Shown: positions 15,425 through 27,346, counted from the stretch's first letter. The stretch: 64,000 nucleotides of DNA from Haliclona indistincta (GCA_964017065.1 OZ024790.1:12101498-12165497), one strand, 5' to 3'. The notes: generated by a model not told the origin, from the letters alone. Numbers and translations: made by a program.

Positions 15425-18091
15425 ATGGCCAATCCTTTGTTCAACCCTACAGCACTAGACGTAAGATGCTCTTCTGCTCATATTGCAAAGTTTTCTGAGC
15501 ATATTGAAGACTGGGAGGAACTGGCACCATATTTTGGCCTTACCGAGGCAGAGCAGCAGGAGATACGAGCCAGCCATGCCCTACAATACAAGGTACAGAA
15601 ACGCAAGATGCTCTGGAAGTGGGTCAGGAAGCTGGGAGAGAAAGCAACCTACCGTGAGCTGATAAAAGTGTTGGAAGAAGCAGGCGGCGAATCTCTGCTA
15701 ATCGTAAGAGTTAAAGAGTTACTTGAGGACTCATATTCTGAAGCACCTCACATCATTGTGAACTCGTTCCGAGAGTACCTCAAAGATTGCTACAGTACCT
15801 CAGCTTCTGATGGAGTGGCAGATAGAGAAGATTGGCCGCGACTAAAACATCCAATAATTTTTGTGAACCCGGAGTTAGTCTCGAAGGATGAGAAAACAAG
15901 TCTAACTTCGCTCGACATCTTCAAAGACAAGAAAGTGATGCTCGAAGGCACATCAGGTTCTGGTAAGACCACTCTAATGAGGCATGCCTGCCAGCAGTGG
16001 GCCGAGGGCAAGCTACTTAATCATGTGGATCTCCTCATCCATCTAACCCTGGCAGATCCCACCTTGTGGTCTGCCAAATGTTTGGAAGACATTATCCCCC
16101 ATCCTACATCTATTGAGATGCGCAGAGCAGTAGCTGAGTACATAACAGAGCGGGGAGGCAAAGGATGCTGCTTTATACTGGATGGATGGGAGGATTTGCC
16201 TGAAGAGTTGCAAACATCTTCTTTTATTCATGATCTTCTCAAAAGCAGTCAGCCGGGATTGGCACTACCAAAATGTTCGTTTATTGTCACCACTCGTCCC
16301 ATAGCTTCTCCCTCCCTACAGCCACTAGTCACCACCATTGTTGAGATCACTGGCTTCTCATCTGAGAGTGTTGATACCTTTGCTGGTCAGTATCTGACAC
16401 AGCAAGGCAAGGACCCTGCTGTCTTCATAACAGCTCTCAATGATAACCATCATGCTCGTGGCTTGTGCAGTTTGCCCATCAATGCAGCCATCTTACTACA
16501 TCTGTTTCTTACTATTCAAACAGGTCTTCCCACTACTCAGACAGAGCTGTTCAACTGCTTTATTCTTAACCTTCTTCTTCGACATCTTGTTGTTAAAGCG
16601 AAATACAAGCATGCTAAGCCTTTGCTTCGCTGCTTTTCAGATCTTCCATCAAATGAAAATAAAGCATTCAAACATCTTTGTCTAATATCTTACCATTCCA
16701 CATTCAGTGGTAAAGTAGCCTCTCAGAGTAACCAGCTAATCTCATCTGATGACCTTCATAAAGCTGATCTTCAGGACGTGCAGGAGACCCTGGGTCTAAT
16801 GAAGGTACACCAGCAGCTGACCTGGTGTGGCTATGACCCTCACTATGGGTTCCTTCACTCATCAGTTCAAGACTTCTTATGTGCTGTGAGGATGAGCCAG
16901 CTGAGTCCAGAGCAACAGGTGAAGGACTTTATATGTATAATGACCAGTAATCCAACATCACTAGTACTTCGCTTCTATGCTGGCATAACAAAGCTTGAGA
17001 GTAAACGGGTCTGCAAATATTTGAGTCAAATAGGAATGAATCCACCTGATCATTTTGTTTTTAGTAACTTGTGTACTGCTTCTTCTGACCCACGTAGACT
17101 ATTTTTGACATATCTGCATTGTCTTTATGAAGCGAAGCATAACAAGATATTATGTCAGTTTGACAGTAAAGACTTAGTATGTTTTGCTCACTATAGACTT
17201 TCTATTCATGATCTCAACGTGATATGGTATTTCATGTTGGACATGATTGAAAAATGTCATCCTGAAGTTTTTAATATCGATTTCAATTTGTGTAAGATTA
17301 ATGATCACGGCATTGAGTCAGCTGTAACAACTTTTATCAACCAGGCAAACACTTTTAATTGCTCGAAAGGTTGTTATAGACTTTTCTTTAGTGATACTAG
17401 TATTACATATAATGGCATTAGAAGTTTGACTAAATTGATGAGAACAAAACATGTAAGTTTAATTGGATTTCATCTGGTATCGAAATTTGGCTTTAAAACC
17501 TTGAATCTGTTAATTGGTGCTGTACCTACCTCAACTATAACATCTCTTGGTCTATTTTCACATGCCTCTCCCTTGACAAGCAGACATATTTACCATTTAG
17601 TTCTCCTCATTCACCAAGCAAGACATTTACAACATTTGGATCTTTCTAATAATTCAATGCTAGCAGACGCTCTTCCACTTCTATTGATGGCTGCTAGAAA
17701 TGTTGAAGACTTATTATTTAATAATATGTTAAGAGATCAGCACCTTCAGGAGATAGGTCCAATACTGCAGTCAGATACTAGTTTCGAAGTTTTGTCTATA
17801 GACAATCCTCCTCCCTATAAGCACTGTTTTTACAGTTTTAAATCACTTTGTCAGTTCGTTAAAGTTATCACAGCAGCTGAATCAAGATCACAACTAAGGA
17901 TCCTTTATACTGAATATGCAGAAGATATTTATGCAAACAAAGAGTTAATGACAAACGTAAATAAATTCGGAGAACGTCGTGGATATCCTTTAAATTTTTC
18001 TACTAGGAATCAGCAAGAGGAAAGAATGTTAGTGACGGCCTGCTTAAATCTTCACTCTCTACCTGAATCTTTGATCACAGGAAGAACTTAA
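15425..18091 (+). CDS. NLR 4: complete death domain-NACHT-LRR receptor
   Basis: A single uninterrupted 888-codon exon, the only intact stand-alone NLR here. Starts MANPLFNPTALDV. The death-fold domain spans about 13-105 (HIEDWEELAPYFGL, KMLWKWVRKLGEKATYRELI). The linker ends KVMLEGTSGSGKTT, with Lys181 as the Walker A lysine. Walker B-like FILDGWEDLP is near 250-259 and NACHT sensor-like VTTRPI near 287. The winged-helix segment GFLHSSVQDFLCAV is near 476-490. C-terminal LRRs run from about 600 (ARHLQHLDLSNNSML) to LPESLITGRT. By family it is a cytoplasmic sensor: the LRR senses, NACHT binds nucleotide and oligomerises, and the death domain recruits partners. An NHL remnant lies upstream and a convergent GPCR remnant downstream. 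Confidence 0.9.
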   Translation: MANPLFNPTALDVRCSSAHIAKFSEHIEDWEELAPYFGLTEAEQQEIRASHALQYKVQKRKMLWKWVRKLGEKATYRELIKVLEEAGGESLLIVRVKELLEDSYSEAPHIIVNSFREYLKDCYSTSASDGVADREDWPRLKHPIIFVNPELVSKDEKTSLTSLDIFKDKKVMLEGTSGSGKTTLMRHACQQWAEGKLLNHVDLLIHLTLADPTLWSAKCLEDIIPHPTSIEMRRAVAEYITERGGKGCCFILDGWEDLPEELQTSSFIHDLLKSSQPGLALPKCSFIVTTRPIASPSLQPLVTTIVEITGFSSESVDTFAGQYLTQQGKDPAVFITALNDNHHARGLCSLPINAAILLHLFLTIQTGLPTTQTELFNCFILNLLLRHLVVKAKYKHAKPLLRCFSDLPSNENKAFKHLCLISYHSTFSGKVASQSNQLISSDDLHKADLQDVQETLGLMKVHQQLTWCGYDPHYGFLHSSVQDFLCAVRMSQLSPEQQVKDFICIMTSNPTSLVLRFYAGITKLESKRVCKYLSQIGMNPPDHFVFSNLCTASSDPRRLFLTYLHCLYEAKHNKILCQFDSKDLVCFAHYRLSIHDLNVIWYFMLDMIEKCHPEVFNIDFNLCKINDHGIESAVTTFINQANTFNCSKGCYRLFFSDTSITYNGIRSLTKLMRTKHVSLIGFHLVSKFGFKTLNLLIGAVPTSTITSLGLFSHASPLTSRHIYHLVLLIHQARHLQHLDLSNNSMLADALPLLLMAARNVEDLLFNNMLRDQHLQEIGPILQSDTSFEVLSIDNPPPYKHCFYSFKSLCQFVKVITAAESRSQLRILYTEYAEDIYANKELMTNVNKFGERRGYPLNFSTRNQQEERMLVTACLNLHSLPESLITGRT

Positions 18092-18348
18092 CTTCTGATT
18101 GCCAACAACTCATTCATAATCATTTTTAATTGGTAGTATAACATGTCACAAGTTATAGAAATAATTATTGTTATTGTTGGTTTGAAAATAAATATTAATA
18201 CCGGTAGCATGATCAATGCATAACCAGTAGTAGTTAAAGCTACTACTATGGAAACCCACATACCATTTTCAGTTACTTGCTATAAAAATTAATGATGACA
18301 CAGAAATTGAAAAAATTATCATGAACATGTTTTCATTACAAAAGAAAT

Positions 18349-18840
18349 TCAATCGTCAACAACGCTCAATTCACTGCGTAGAAGTGGATCTCTTTCATTA
18401 TGTCGAGCTTCATCAGGTTGAGGTTCTTTATGGAAATGTTCAATGATAACAAATAAAGAGTATACTATAGCACATGACAAGCTATTGAGAGGAGCAATTG
18501 CTGCATGAATAATCCACAGTATTGTATTATTGTGGATGGTAGTTGTGATCTGATACAAGCGGTGAGCAAGTCCCAACAACTTGACAATGTGAAAGAGAAC
18601 AGGATAGATCATCAGTGGAGCATTTTCTCTCAGCATGGTTTTGTAGACCTGGTCTGGTGTCTCTTGGAAGTACAGTCACTAGCATAAAATTACCAACATT
18701 GCAGCGAGGATGACCATAGCTACAATGCATAGGAAAGACACTGGGCCGTACCCCAGGGCATACTACTCGATTTTACCAGCTAGAAGACTGTCACAGTTAT
18801 CATCTTTTTGTCTTATCCAGCACCAAGCTCCTGCTAGCTA
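18349..18840 (-). pseudogene. GPCR copy 3, truncated remnant
   Basis: Convergent with NLR 4. It encodes the last three helices and tail (LAHRLYQITTTIHNN, ERDPLLRSELSVVDD), with further upstream codons through KIEQYALGYGP. Those contain a CAG-to-TAG change near 18,764 (ATACTACTC on the + strand) and adjacent stops near 18,676-18,681. Homology ends at about 18,840 inside AGAWCWI. Dead copy. Confidence 0.72.
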
Positions 18841-19890
18841 GTCCATTAAAAAAGTGCAACAAGAATTTTTTACTTCTGCTTGCTACAGGATATGGCTAAC
18901 TAATTACTTGCAAAGTTAGTGTTAACTACTAAAGTTTAACAGCTTTCATGTTATGATGTTCCCTACTCGTGATCATAGGTAAAAGTAAAAAGGTGACAAG
19001 CAAGCTAAAGCAGCTCTAAGAGAAGTTATATTCTGAGCTGATTAAAACAGTCTCTGATCCTGACACTCTGACTCTCAATGCTCAGCTCTCTAGAACATAA
19101 TAAATCATGCAATGTACTCTAAGGTACACACTGTTGAGGAACATATCCTTCTAGTAGCCCGCCATAATAGATAGTCTGTATTGACTAAAAGTGTTGCAAA
19201 TCACAGGATTGGTAGCAGGAGCTGATGATAGATATACTATATCAATGCACTTTATAAACTATCTTCCTAGTTTCTTCACACCACAGTAACTAGCACACTC
19301 ACTCAGGCTCCACAACCACCTCACTGCAGGCACTCACTCCCAACAACAATCGGTCCAGGAATAGTTGTTGCTAAACTAACCAGTAACCATCATGCAGTTG
19401 CTCATCGTCACCAAACACTGACAGCTCCTACAAATTATATTGCAACAAATTTTATTGATTTTCAAATTATGCACCATGCATAGGTCTGTCTTGTAAGAAT
19501 GGTTAAATAAGAATTACATCCATTGCTGGCTAAGAACTAAGAGCATTGTGCATACTCTAGATCTTTGCCCTATAAAACTACTCCAACTGGGTGCAACATA
19601 GGCAGCGCTCTGCACACACTTGCTAGTACCAATCTGTTCGCTTTATCACATTTTGAAATTTAAAAAAAATTAATATAAAATTCTTACAAATCACTAAAAA
19701 TGATATATTGATATAGTTCTGTCAGAGCTGAGACCAAAGAAACATAAATTTATGGATGGTCGGCCCAACACCATCCAAGGGAAAAAACCGGAGAAGTAAA
19801 ACCCGATGGGATAAAGCCTTCTCTGGAAAAACCCAAATGATAAATACAACAGCTCAAAATTTAAGATAAAAGTGTAAATGGGTATTGACC
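18841..19890. other. Intergenic with a death-gene exon relic
   Basis: Mostly unrecognised AT-rich DNA. Bases 18,985-19,097 resemble part of the fifth exon of genes A and B (AAGCTAAAGCAGCTCTAA, GTCTCTGATCCTGACAC) with many changes. This shows that the upstream death/coiled-coil gene was also once part of this module copy. Nothing else supported. Confidence 0.5.
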
Positions 19891-20290
19891 TGTAGTAAAA
19901 AGAGATTAGACATTATACAGTAATATACCTCTCAATGATCACACAAGCTCAATCTGTTGGAGAAATTATTAATGAAATAAAAAGAATAAAAATGGGTCTT
20001 TTGATCTGTACTAAAAAGAGATTAGATATTATACAGTAATATACCTCTCAGTGATCACACAAGCCTCAGCTCAATCTGTGGGAGAAATTATTAATGAGGT
20101 AAAAAGGATAAAAATGGGTCTTTTGATCTGTAGTAACAAAGAGATAAAACAGCATACAACAATATACCTGTCAGCATAAGTAAAATATGTTTGACCTGTA
20201 TTGAAAAGAGGTAAGACAATATACAACAGGTACCTTTCAGTATTTACACAGGTGTTGGGTAGATCTGTAGAATAACTAGCCTCGTTCCCA
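19890..20290. repeat. Tandem repeat of about 117-121 bp
   Basis: About three and a half units, each containing AAAAGAGATTAGACATTATA, CAGTAATATACCTCTCA, GATCACACAAGC and GAGAAATTATTAATGA. Later units degenerate. Confidence 0.8.
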
Positions 20291-20332
20291 GGCTCCACTC
20301 CTCTCGGTTTTGAGAGAAGTGGAGCCGGGAAA
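20286..20332. repeat. Short hairpin
   Basis: GGCTCCACTCCTCTC pairs with GAGAGAAGTGGAGCC across a short loop. The flanking CTCGTTCCCAG recalls the termini of the TIR element at 33,862-34,445. Confidence 0.55.
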
Positions 20333-20334
20333 AG

Positions 20335-20780
20335 GCTAAGAAAGATAGCATGTTAATAAATAGTAAGAATACCTCTAATACAGTGTCTTTGTATAGCTGA
20401 TTTATCTGCTAAGAAAGATAGCATGTCAATAAACAGTAAGAATACCTCTAATACAGTGTCTTTGTATAACTGCTTTATCTGCTGAGAAAGATAGCATGTC
20501 AATAAACAGTAAGAATACCTCTAATACAGTGTCTTTGTAGAGCTGCTTTATCTGCTAAGAAAGATAGCATGTTAATAACCAGTAAGAATACCTCTAATAC
20601 AGTGTCTTTGTATAGCTGCTTTATCTGCTGAGAAAGATAGCATGTCAATAACAAGTAAGAATACCTCTAATACAGAGTCTTTGTATATATAGCTGCTTTA
20701 TCTGCTAAGGAAAGATAGCATGTCAATAACCAGTAAGAATACCTCTATGTATTTGTATAATTGATTTATCTGCTGAGAAT
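20335..20780. repeat. 73-bp tandem repeat
   Basis: About six units starting GCTAAGAAAGATAGCATGT or GCTGAGAAAGATAGCATGT and containing AGTAAGAATACCTCTAATAC and GTGTCTTTGTATA. The last units carry small indels. Confidence 0.88.
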
Positions 20781-20914
20781 TAAAAGAGCATGCAGATTAA
20801 TAATGATCCTTATCTTAAAAGGATATCTTCTTTTTATTCTGTGTAGGAGGACATGTGGATAAACAATAACAATACCATACCATCAGTTTGGTTCTGTTGC
20901 TTGCTTAAGACCTA

Positions 20915-21255
20915 TCATGAGACTTATCTGTTTGTTTGACACCTCTCTGTCGTTCATCCGACTCGTTTGTCCCCGCCTCTGGAACTCTCTCCCTCACTCT
21001 ACCGAAGGCCCTTCTACTCTTCATTACTTTAAAAACAACTTAAACTCTTTTTGTCTGTTTTATTTTTTGTTTGTTTGTTTGTTGTGTGTGTACTTTTAGT
21101 TTTCTTTTATTTCTGTACACTTTCCCTTGGTTTATTTGCTCATTGGTTATTGTATTAATTTTAATAGTTTGTTTTACTAATTATTTTTCATTGATGATAC
21201 TCTTAATAATTTATTAGTCTAGTGCTATTGAGTATTTTTTGTTGCTAAAAATAAA
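20915..21255 (+). mobile_element. LINE 3' end remnant
   Basis: A 60-codon frame reads VCPRLWNSLPHST, then HYFKNNLNSF. The R-LWNSLP motif with a downstream F-K-L is the usual C-terminal end of many non-LTR reverse transcriptases. It is followed by a T-rich, then A-rich tail (AAATAAATAAAAAC near 21,260). Everything upstream is missing. Confidence 0.55.
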
Positions 21256-21315
21256 ACATAAAAATAAATAAAAACTTTTTAAAGAAATCACATGAGCATA
21301 ATAAAGCAACATGAA

Positions 21316-21435
21316 TTGGTGTGATCGAATCAATGACTCGATAATTGGTGTGATCGAATCGATGACTCGGTGATTGGTGTGATGAAATCGATGACTCGGT
21401 GATTGAATTGATGAGTCAGTGATTGTATCGATGAA
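21316..21435. repeat. Short tandem repeat, about 30 bp
   Basis: Four units of ATTGGTGTGATCGAATCGAT followed by GACTCGGTG, the last ones degenerate. Confidence 0.8.
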
Positions 21436-21442
21436 TTCATCT

Positions 21443-22673
21443 ACATTGTACCTGTACATTAGACCAGTGAGGGGTGAGCTACATTGAACCAGTACATTAG
21501 ACCAGTGAGGAGTGAGCTACATTGAACCAGTACATTAGACCAGTGAGGGGTGAGCTACATTGTACCTGTACATTAGACCAGTGAGGGGTGAGCTACATTG
21601 AACCAGTACATTAGACCAGTGAGGAGTGAGCTACATTGAACCAGTACATTAGACCAGTGAGGAGTGAGCTACATTGAACCAGTACATTAGACCGGTGAGG
21701 GGTGAGCTACATTGAACTAGTACATTAGACCAGTGAGGAGAGAGCTACATTGAACCAGTAAATTAGACCAGTGAGGAGTGAGCTACATTGAACCAGTACA
21801 TTAGACCAGTGAGGAGAGAGCTACATTGAACCAGTACATTAGACCAGTGAGGGGTGAGCTACATTGAACCAGTACATTAGACCAGTGAGGGGTGAGCTAC
21901 ATTGTACCAGTACATTAGACCAGTGAGGAGTGAGCTACATTGAACCAGTACATTAGACCAGTGAGGAGTGAGCTACATTGAACCAGTACATTAGACCAGT
22001 GAGGGGTGAGCTACATTGTACCAGTACATTAGACCAGTGAGGGGTGAGCTACATTGAACCAGTACATTAGACCAGTGAGGGGTGAGCTACATTGAACCAG
22101 TACATTAGACCAGTGAGGAGTGAGCTACATTGAACCAGTACATTAGACCAGTGAGGGGTGAGCTACATTGAACCACTACATTAGACCAGTGATGGGTGAG
22201 CTACATTGAACCAGTACATTAGACCAGTGAGGGGTGAGCTACATTGAACCAGTACATTAGACCAGTGAGGGGTGAGCTACATTGAACCAGTACATTAGAC
22301 CAGTGAGGGGTGAGCTACATTGAACCAGTACATTAGACCAGTGAGGGGTGAGCTACATTGAACCAGTACATTAGACCAGTGAGGAGTGAGCTACATTGAA
22401 CCAGTATACATTAGACCAGTGAGGGGTGAGCTACATTGAACCAGTACATTAGACCAGTGAGGGATGAGCTACATTGAACCAGTACATTAGACCAGTGAGG
22501 GGTGAGCTACATTGAACCAGTACATTAGACCAGTGAGGAGTGAGCTACATTGAACCAGTACATTAGACCAGTGAGGGGCCGGGTGAACTACATTGAACCA
22601 GTACATTAGACCAGTGAGGGGTGAGCTACATTGAACCAGTACATTAGACCAGTGAGGAGTGAGCTACATGTAC
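21443..22673. repeat. 38-bp minisatellite, about 32 copies
   Basis: The unit AGCTACATTGAACCAGTACA plus TTAGACCAGTGAGGGGTG repeats head to tail with few changes (GGGG or GAGT, AACC or TACC variants). It ends abutting LRR codons of NLR 5. No spacer diversity, so not a CRISPR array. Confidence 0.95.
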
Positions 22674-23058
22674 AAGCAGACATATTTATCATTTAATTCT
22701 TCTCATTCACCAAGCAAGATATTTGCAGGAGTTGGATCTTAGTGAAAATTTAATGCTAGGGGAGAGTGTTCCACTTTTATTGATTGCTGCTAGAAATGTG
22801 GAACAATTACTATTTAGAACTATGTTAAGAGATCAGCAAGTTCAGGAGATAGGTCCAATACTGCAGTCAAATACTTGTTTAAAGCATTTGAACATAGAGA
22901 ATCGTCATCTCTTTAAGCGCTGTCTTTACAGTTTTGAATCACTTTGTGAGTTCATTAAAGTTATCACAGCACCTGAACCGCAATTGGAAAGAAAAGTAGC
23001 GATGGGTTGGAATAATATTCGATTTCTACCTGAATCTTTGATTACAGGAAGAACATAA
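22674..23058 (+). pseudogene. NLR 5: C-terminal LRR fragment
   Basis: Starts directly after the minisatellite with the LRR codons SRHIYHLILLIHQARYL and runs to LPESLITGRT, stop 23,056-23,058. Relative to the other copies there is an in-frame deletion of roughly 135 bp after ITAPE, joining to PQLERKVAMG. All of the death domain, NACHT and earlier LRRs are gone. The conserved 3' flank and a convergent GPCR remnant follow, as in the other modules. Confidence 0.85.
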
Positions 23059-23321
23059 CTTCTGATTGCCAACATCTCATTCATAATAATTTTTAACTAG
23101 TAGTAGACTATAACATGTCACAAGTTATAGAAATAATTGACATTGTTGATTTGAAAAATAATTATTGTTGATACCGGTAGCATCATGATGATCAATGCAT
23201 AACAAGTAGTAGTTAAAGCTACTACTATGGAAACCCACATACCATTTTCAGTTACATAAAAATTAATGCTGACACATAAAAATTGAACAAATCATGAACA
23301 TGTTTTCAATGCAACAAAAAT

Positions 23322-23938
23322 TCAATCGTCACCAATGTTCAATTCACTGTGTAGAAGTGGATCTCTTTCATTATGTCGAGCTTCATCAGGTTGAGGTTCT
23401 TTATGGAAATGTTCAATGATAACAAATAAAGAGTATACTATAGCAAATGACAAGCTATTGAGAGGAGCAATTGCTGCATGAATAATCCACAGTATTGTAT
23501 TATTGTGGATGGTAGTTGTGATCTGATACAAGCGGTGAGCAATTATTTTCTCTCAGTATGGTTTTGTAGACCTGGTCTGGTGTCTCTTGGAAGTACAGCC
23601 GCTTGCATAAAATTACCAACATTGCAGCGACGATGACCATAGCTACAATGCATAGGAAAGACACAGGGCCGTACCCCAGGGCATACTGCTCGATTTTACC
23701 AGCTAGAAGACTGTCACAGTTATCATCTTTTTGTCTTATCCAGCACCAAGCTCCTGCTAGTCCGTAAGCATCATGAAGAAACGGTATCCACACAAACAAG
23801 AGGGAAATTACATTCGGTACAAAGACATAGCAGATCTCTAAGCACAGTGCTTGTCTTCTTGCTTTAGTAGAGGTACGATCGACTGGTTCAGAGAGGGTTA
23901 TAATGAACTCACGATAAGTGACACCTAATAGTATGATT
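23322..23938 (-). pseudogene. GPCR copy 4, truncated remnant
   Basis: Convergent with NLR 5. It keeps WIPFLHDAYGLAGAWCWI, GKIEQYALGYGPVSFL, the next helix and the ERDPLLHSEL tail. A deletion between RENN and the ITTTIHNN helix, near 23,545, shifts the frame and removes about 30 residues. Homology ends abruptly at 23,938 (ATGATTG|TTCCATTTG). The segment that is broken in copy 1 (Trp and Cys codons) is intact here. Confidence 0.72.
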
Positions 23939-25349
23939 GTTCCATTTGATAGGGTATGAGATTGTTCTGCGTGATTGATTTGTGGTGATTTTGATTAGTT
24001 AATGGTGATCTTGATTGATTGATAGAGATCTTGATTGATTGGTAGCGTTGTGGTTCTGGTTGATGCATGGTGATCTTGTCTGGTTCTGTCATGCTCTCTT
24101 GGTAGCTATCTACCTATCTACTTATCTAAGGCTTTAACTACACTATACCTAGCTATCTACCTGGCTAAGGCTCTGACTACACTATACCTATACTACACAA
24201 TGTTCATTCTAAGGCTTTGACTACACTAGCTAACATACATCAATATTTACAATGAAATATCACAGCAATATCACATGCAACATTATTAAAGATGATTCAT
24301 AATATACACTCCCACTGACTCACTCACTGTCATGCCATGCTAGCAGATACATACAAACACTCACTAACCTTGTTACTATCTATCGCACGCTAACATGCTG
24401 GCATGCAAATACATTCTAACATTGCTATCATACAGCCTAGCATTGCTAAAACCACAAAATTTAATGGTACACTCTCTTGTGCCATAGATAGTGTAGCATC
24501 CATGGTTACTATACTGCTTAACATTTGTACATAACCTTAGAACAACTATAAATTACTGGTACCGTAGCATATTTGGGGAGATGTATCGTCAGTAATATTG
24601 TAACCAATAGCTGAGGGTAGCGGCCAGTAGCAGAGGGTAGCAGAGGGTAGGCCCAGCAGCAGAGGTTAGAAATAGTAGTAGAGGATAGAGCCAGTTGACT
24701 GAGTTCACGAGTTGTATTGAAATTGGCGCGTTTTTGAGTTCAAGTTGATACCCACTTCTGTTTGATCTATCTCAGGATGACAGTGTCTGCTGGTGGCGTC
24801 ACAATGCTGGAGCAATAGCGTTGTTGGCAGGGCTTAGTTGGGAAAGGATAAGGCTGTGAGTGAGAGAAATAATTATGTACACAGACTGCAGCCTTCTCGG
24901 TCACAGTAGTGGAGACTAACCGCTAACGCATTCAGTGAGGTAGCGAGACATTAGTGACAGCATTGTGAATCTTGGTTGGCTATAGCTCGATGGGTTCTTT
25001 CTTGTCAGCAGCTCATTCTCCTTCTTCGTAGCATCATCTGGCAAAGACTGACCTCGCATTCTTCTTCATAGCTCTTTATAGCAATTCAAAATTGGCGCTC
25101 AACTTTACACTGCTGCGCATGCGTTACAAGCGAGCGAATGAAGATTACATTTCCATAACTCTGTTTTATAATAAAATTATTCTGTACTATGCTTATACCA
25201 TGGGTCCTGCAATAAAACCTTTGAGCGCGCCTTAAAATGGCGGGTCAACAAACAGTTTGCAATCGCGCCATAGTACACGATATCGAGCTTATGTGTGCAT
25301 TGTTTACACTCCAGATCAAGGCAAGTAATTATGTAGTTGAGGCTAACTC
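23939..25349. other. Intergenic, local repeats only
   Basis: Contains a GATTGATTGGTAG-like simple region (23,975-24,060), three copies of CTAAGGCT(T/C)T(A/G)ACTACACTA (24,125-24,235) and short GCAGAGGGTAG repeats (24,610-24,690). No coding region supported. Confidence 0.5.
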
Positions 25350-25530
25350 CTGCAATCGTCAGTTACAAGTGTTGACAGAAGGGTAACCTTTCGTAGCTGC
25401 TGTTGGCTCCAGAGGATGTCATCGACTACAGTTTCATTATCCATGTGATGAAGCTGTTGATCATAATGGTGTTCATCTATCGTATCTCCAGGTATTAAAG
25501 GATCTGATTTGCTGCGCGCTTCTCGAGTGC
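25350..25530 (+). pseudogene. NHL propeller relic
   Basis: Matches 57,205-57,385 of gene B: AGTTACAAGTGTTGACAGAA, GTAGCTGCTGTTGGCTCCAG, TTTCATTATCCA and GCTGTTGATCA, with frame-breaking indels. It is the last trace of a propeller gene downstream of GPCR copy 4. Confidence 0.7.
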
Positions 25531-25762
25531 AGACCTAGGGACGCTTGCTCATGGCTGTTTGGCGTTCGATGACTTCGATCGTGTATCTAACGAACAAAAG
25601 AGAGATATCGAAAAAGCATCCTTGAAGTCCTAGATCCTGGGGTGGTTGGTATATATGTAGCTGTAAGCTCTTCGTTTAGCATGCAACTCGATAAAAACTG
25701 CATAAACCTCCTCGCGATGGTCCGTCATCATGGTCGGTCTTGTAGCTTCGCGACGGCGGGGA

Positions 25763-27092
25763 GCATAGGTAGGGTCCGCAATGGAAAAAAAAAAGTCAGA
25801 GAATCTAGCCTTTACTGCAGTTACAAACAACACTATATACGTAACAAACAACTGCATATTCAAATCTCTGAAATCGTTGCTCGTTGCTCTGCAATCGCTA
25901 GCTGAAATCGGCAACTTTCGTGACCTTTGACCTTGGGGTTAAATAATGGTGCATTCTCGACTCTTCGCGACAGTTAGCAGTTCGCGCTTTGTTTGTGCGT
26001 GCTTAGTACCGTCTCGGAAGTTCTTGCAACAGCTCAGATTGGCTGGCTTACATCCCCCAAATAAGCGCTTCAGGACTAGCAATGACTCGCGATTCCAACA
26101 TATTTGGGCTTTACTTTTTGTGACATTGAACAGACAGATCGATACCAGTATTTTCTGATAGTACTAAGCCTAAGCATTGCATAAAACAAATTTCAGCCGA
26201 AATGCTTACTGTTTGCCATCTGGCTGAAAAGCCTCAAAATATTAACCGTACACCCCATGTAATACAGAGAACCATGACCATAAACGCGGCATCACCAGCA
26301 CAAAACTAGCATTAAAGGAAAGATCTCCAACCGTAGCATCCGTTGCAAGTACAACTAGCAGTCAAACGCTACTTTGGGCCTGCATTTTCGCGAAGAAAAA
26401 TAGTGCTCTCTTGGGGGGCGTGACCGATACTTCAAACTAGAACCACGCCCACCAAAAAGCACTGTTTTTCTTCTCGAAAATGCAGGCTCAAAAGTTGCGT
26501 GTGGCTGCTGATTGTACTTGCAACGGATGCTACGGTTGGAGATCTTTCCTTTAATGCTAGTTTTGTGCTGGTGATGCCGCGTTTATGGTCATGGTTCTCT
26601 GTATTACGGTTAATATTTTTAGGCTTTTCAGCCAGATGGCAAACAGTAAGCATTTCGGCTGAAATTTGTTTTATGCAGTGCTTAGGCTTAGTACTATCAG
26701 AAAATACTGGTATCGATCTGTCTGTTCAATGTCACAAAAAGTAAAGCCCAAATATGTTGGAATCGCGAGTCATTGCTAGTCCTGAAACGCTTATTTGGGG
26801 AGGTAAGCCAGCCAATCTGAGCTGTTGCAAGAACTTCCGAGACGGTACTAAGCACGCACAAACAAAGTGCGAACTGCTAACTGTCGCGAAGAGTCGAGAA
26901 TGCACCATTATTTAACCCCAAGGTCAAAGGTCACGAAAGTTGCCGATTTCAGCTAGCGATTGCAGAGCAACGAGCAACGATTTCAGAGATTTGAATATGC
27001 AGTTGTTTGTTACGTATATAGTGTTGTTTGTAACTGCAGTAAAGACTAGATTCTCTGACTTTTATTTTTTCCATTGCGGACCCTAGCATAGG
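25763..27092. mobile_element. 1.3-kb foldback element, hAT-like ends
   Basis: Element 25,770-27,085 has termini TAGGGTCCGCAATGG and CCATTGCGGACCCTA. Almost its whole length is two mirrored arms of about 650 bp meeting near 26,430. A 7-bp direct repeat GCATAGG (25,763-25,769 and 27,086-27,092) flanks it. The left arm has a short extra block (ACCCCATGTA, near 26,252) absent from the right. Termini and duplication length suggest a non-autonomous hAT element. Open frames in the arms are mirror images without recognisable domains. Confidence 0.85.
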
Positions 27093-27346
27093 CTCGAAAC
27101 TTACATTAATCAGGCCCTAGAGACAGCGCGAGTAAGACTGAGTGCAAAAAAGCAGCCACCAAGTTCAGTCTTGTCGTGAGTACCCAGTAAAAATCATGAA
27201 TAATAATTATCATTAATTGTGGTACAGTCACGTGCTGCGCGCTCTCGCGTCATAACTACTAATAATTAACCAGGAGGAAGTCTGTAATAACAAGATTCTA
27301 TGTCCTTGGCTACGCCACTGGCCCACTATGTTACCCAGCACTGACA
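27093..27346. other. Upstream region of gene A
   Basis: About 250 bp between the foldback element and the gene A start, containing ATCATGAATAATAATTATCA-like AT-rich sequence. Presumed to hold the promoter. Only the last 20 bp resemble the sequence before gene B. Confidence 0.4.

Noticed and set aside
21443..22673. Regular 38-bp array as a CRISPR
   Set aside because: Units are head to tail with no unique spacers, in animal DNA; it is a minisatellite.
25642..27060. Frames in the foldback arms as genes
   Set aside because: They occur as mirror pairs on both strands and contain no recognisable domain.
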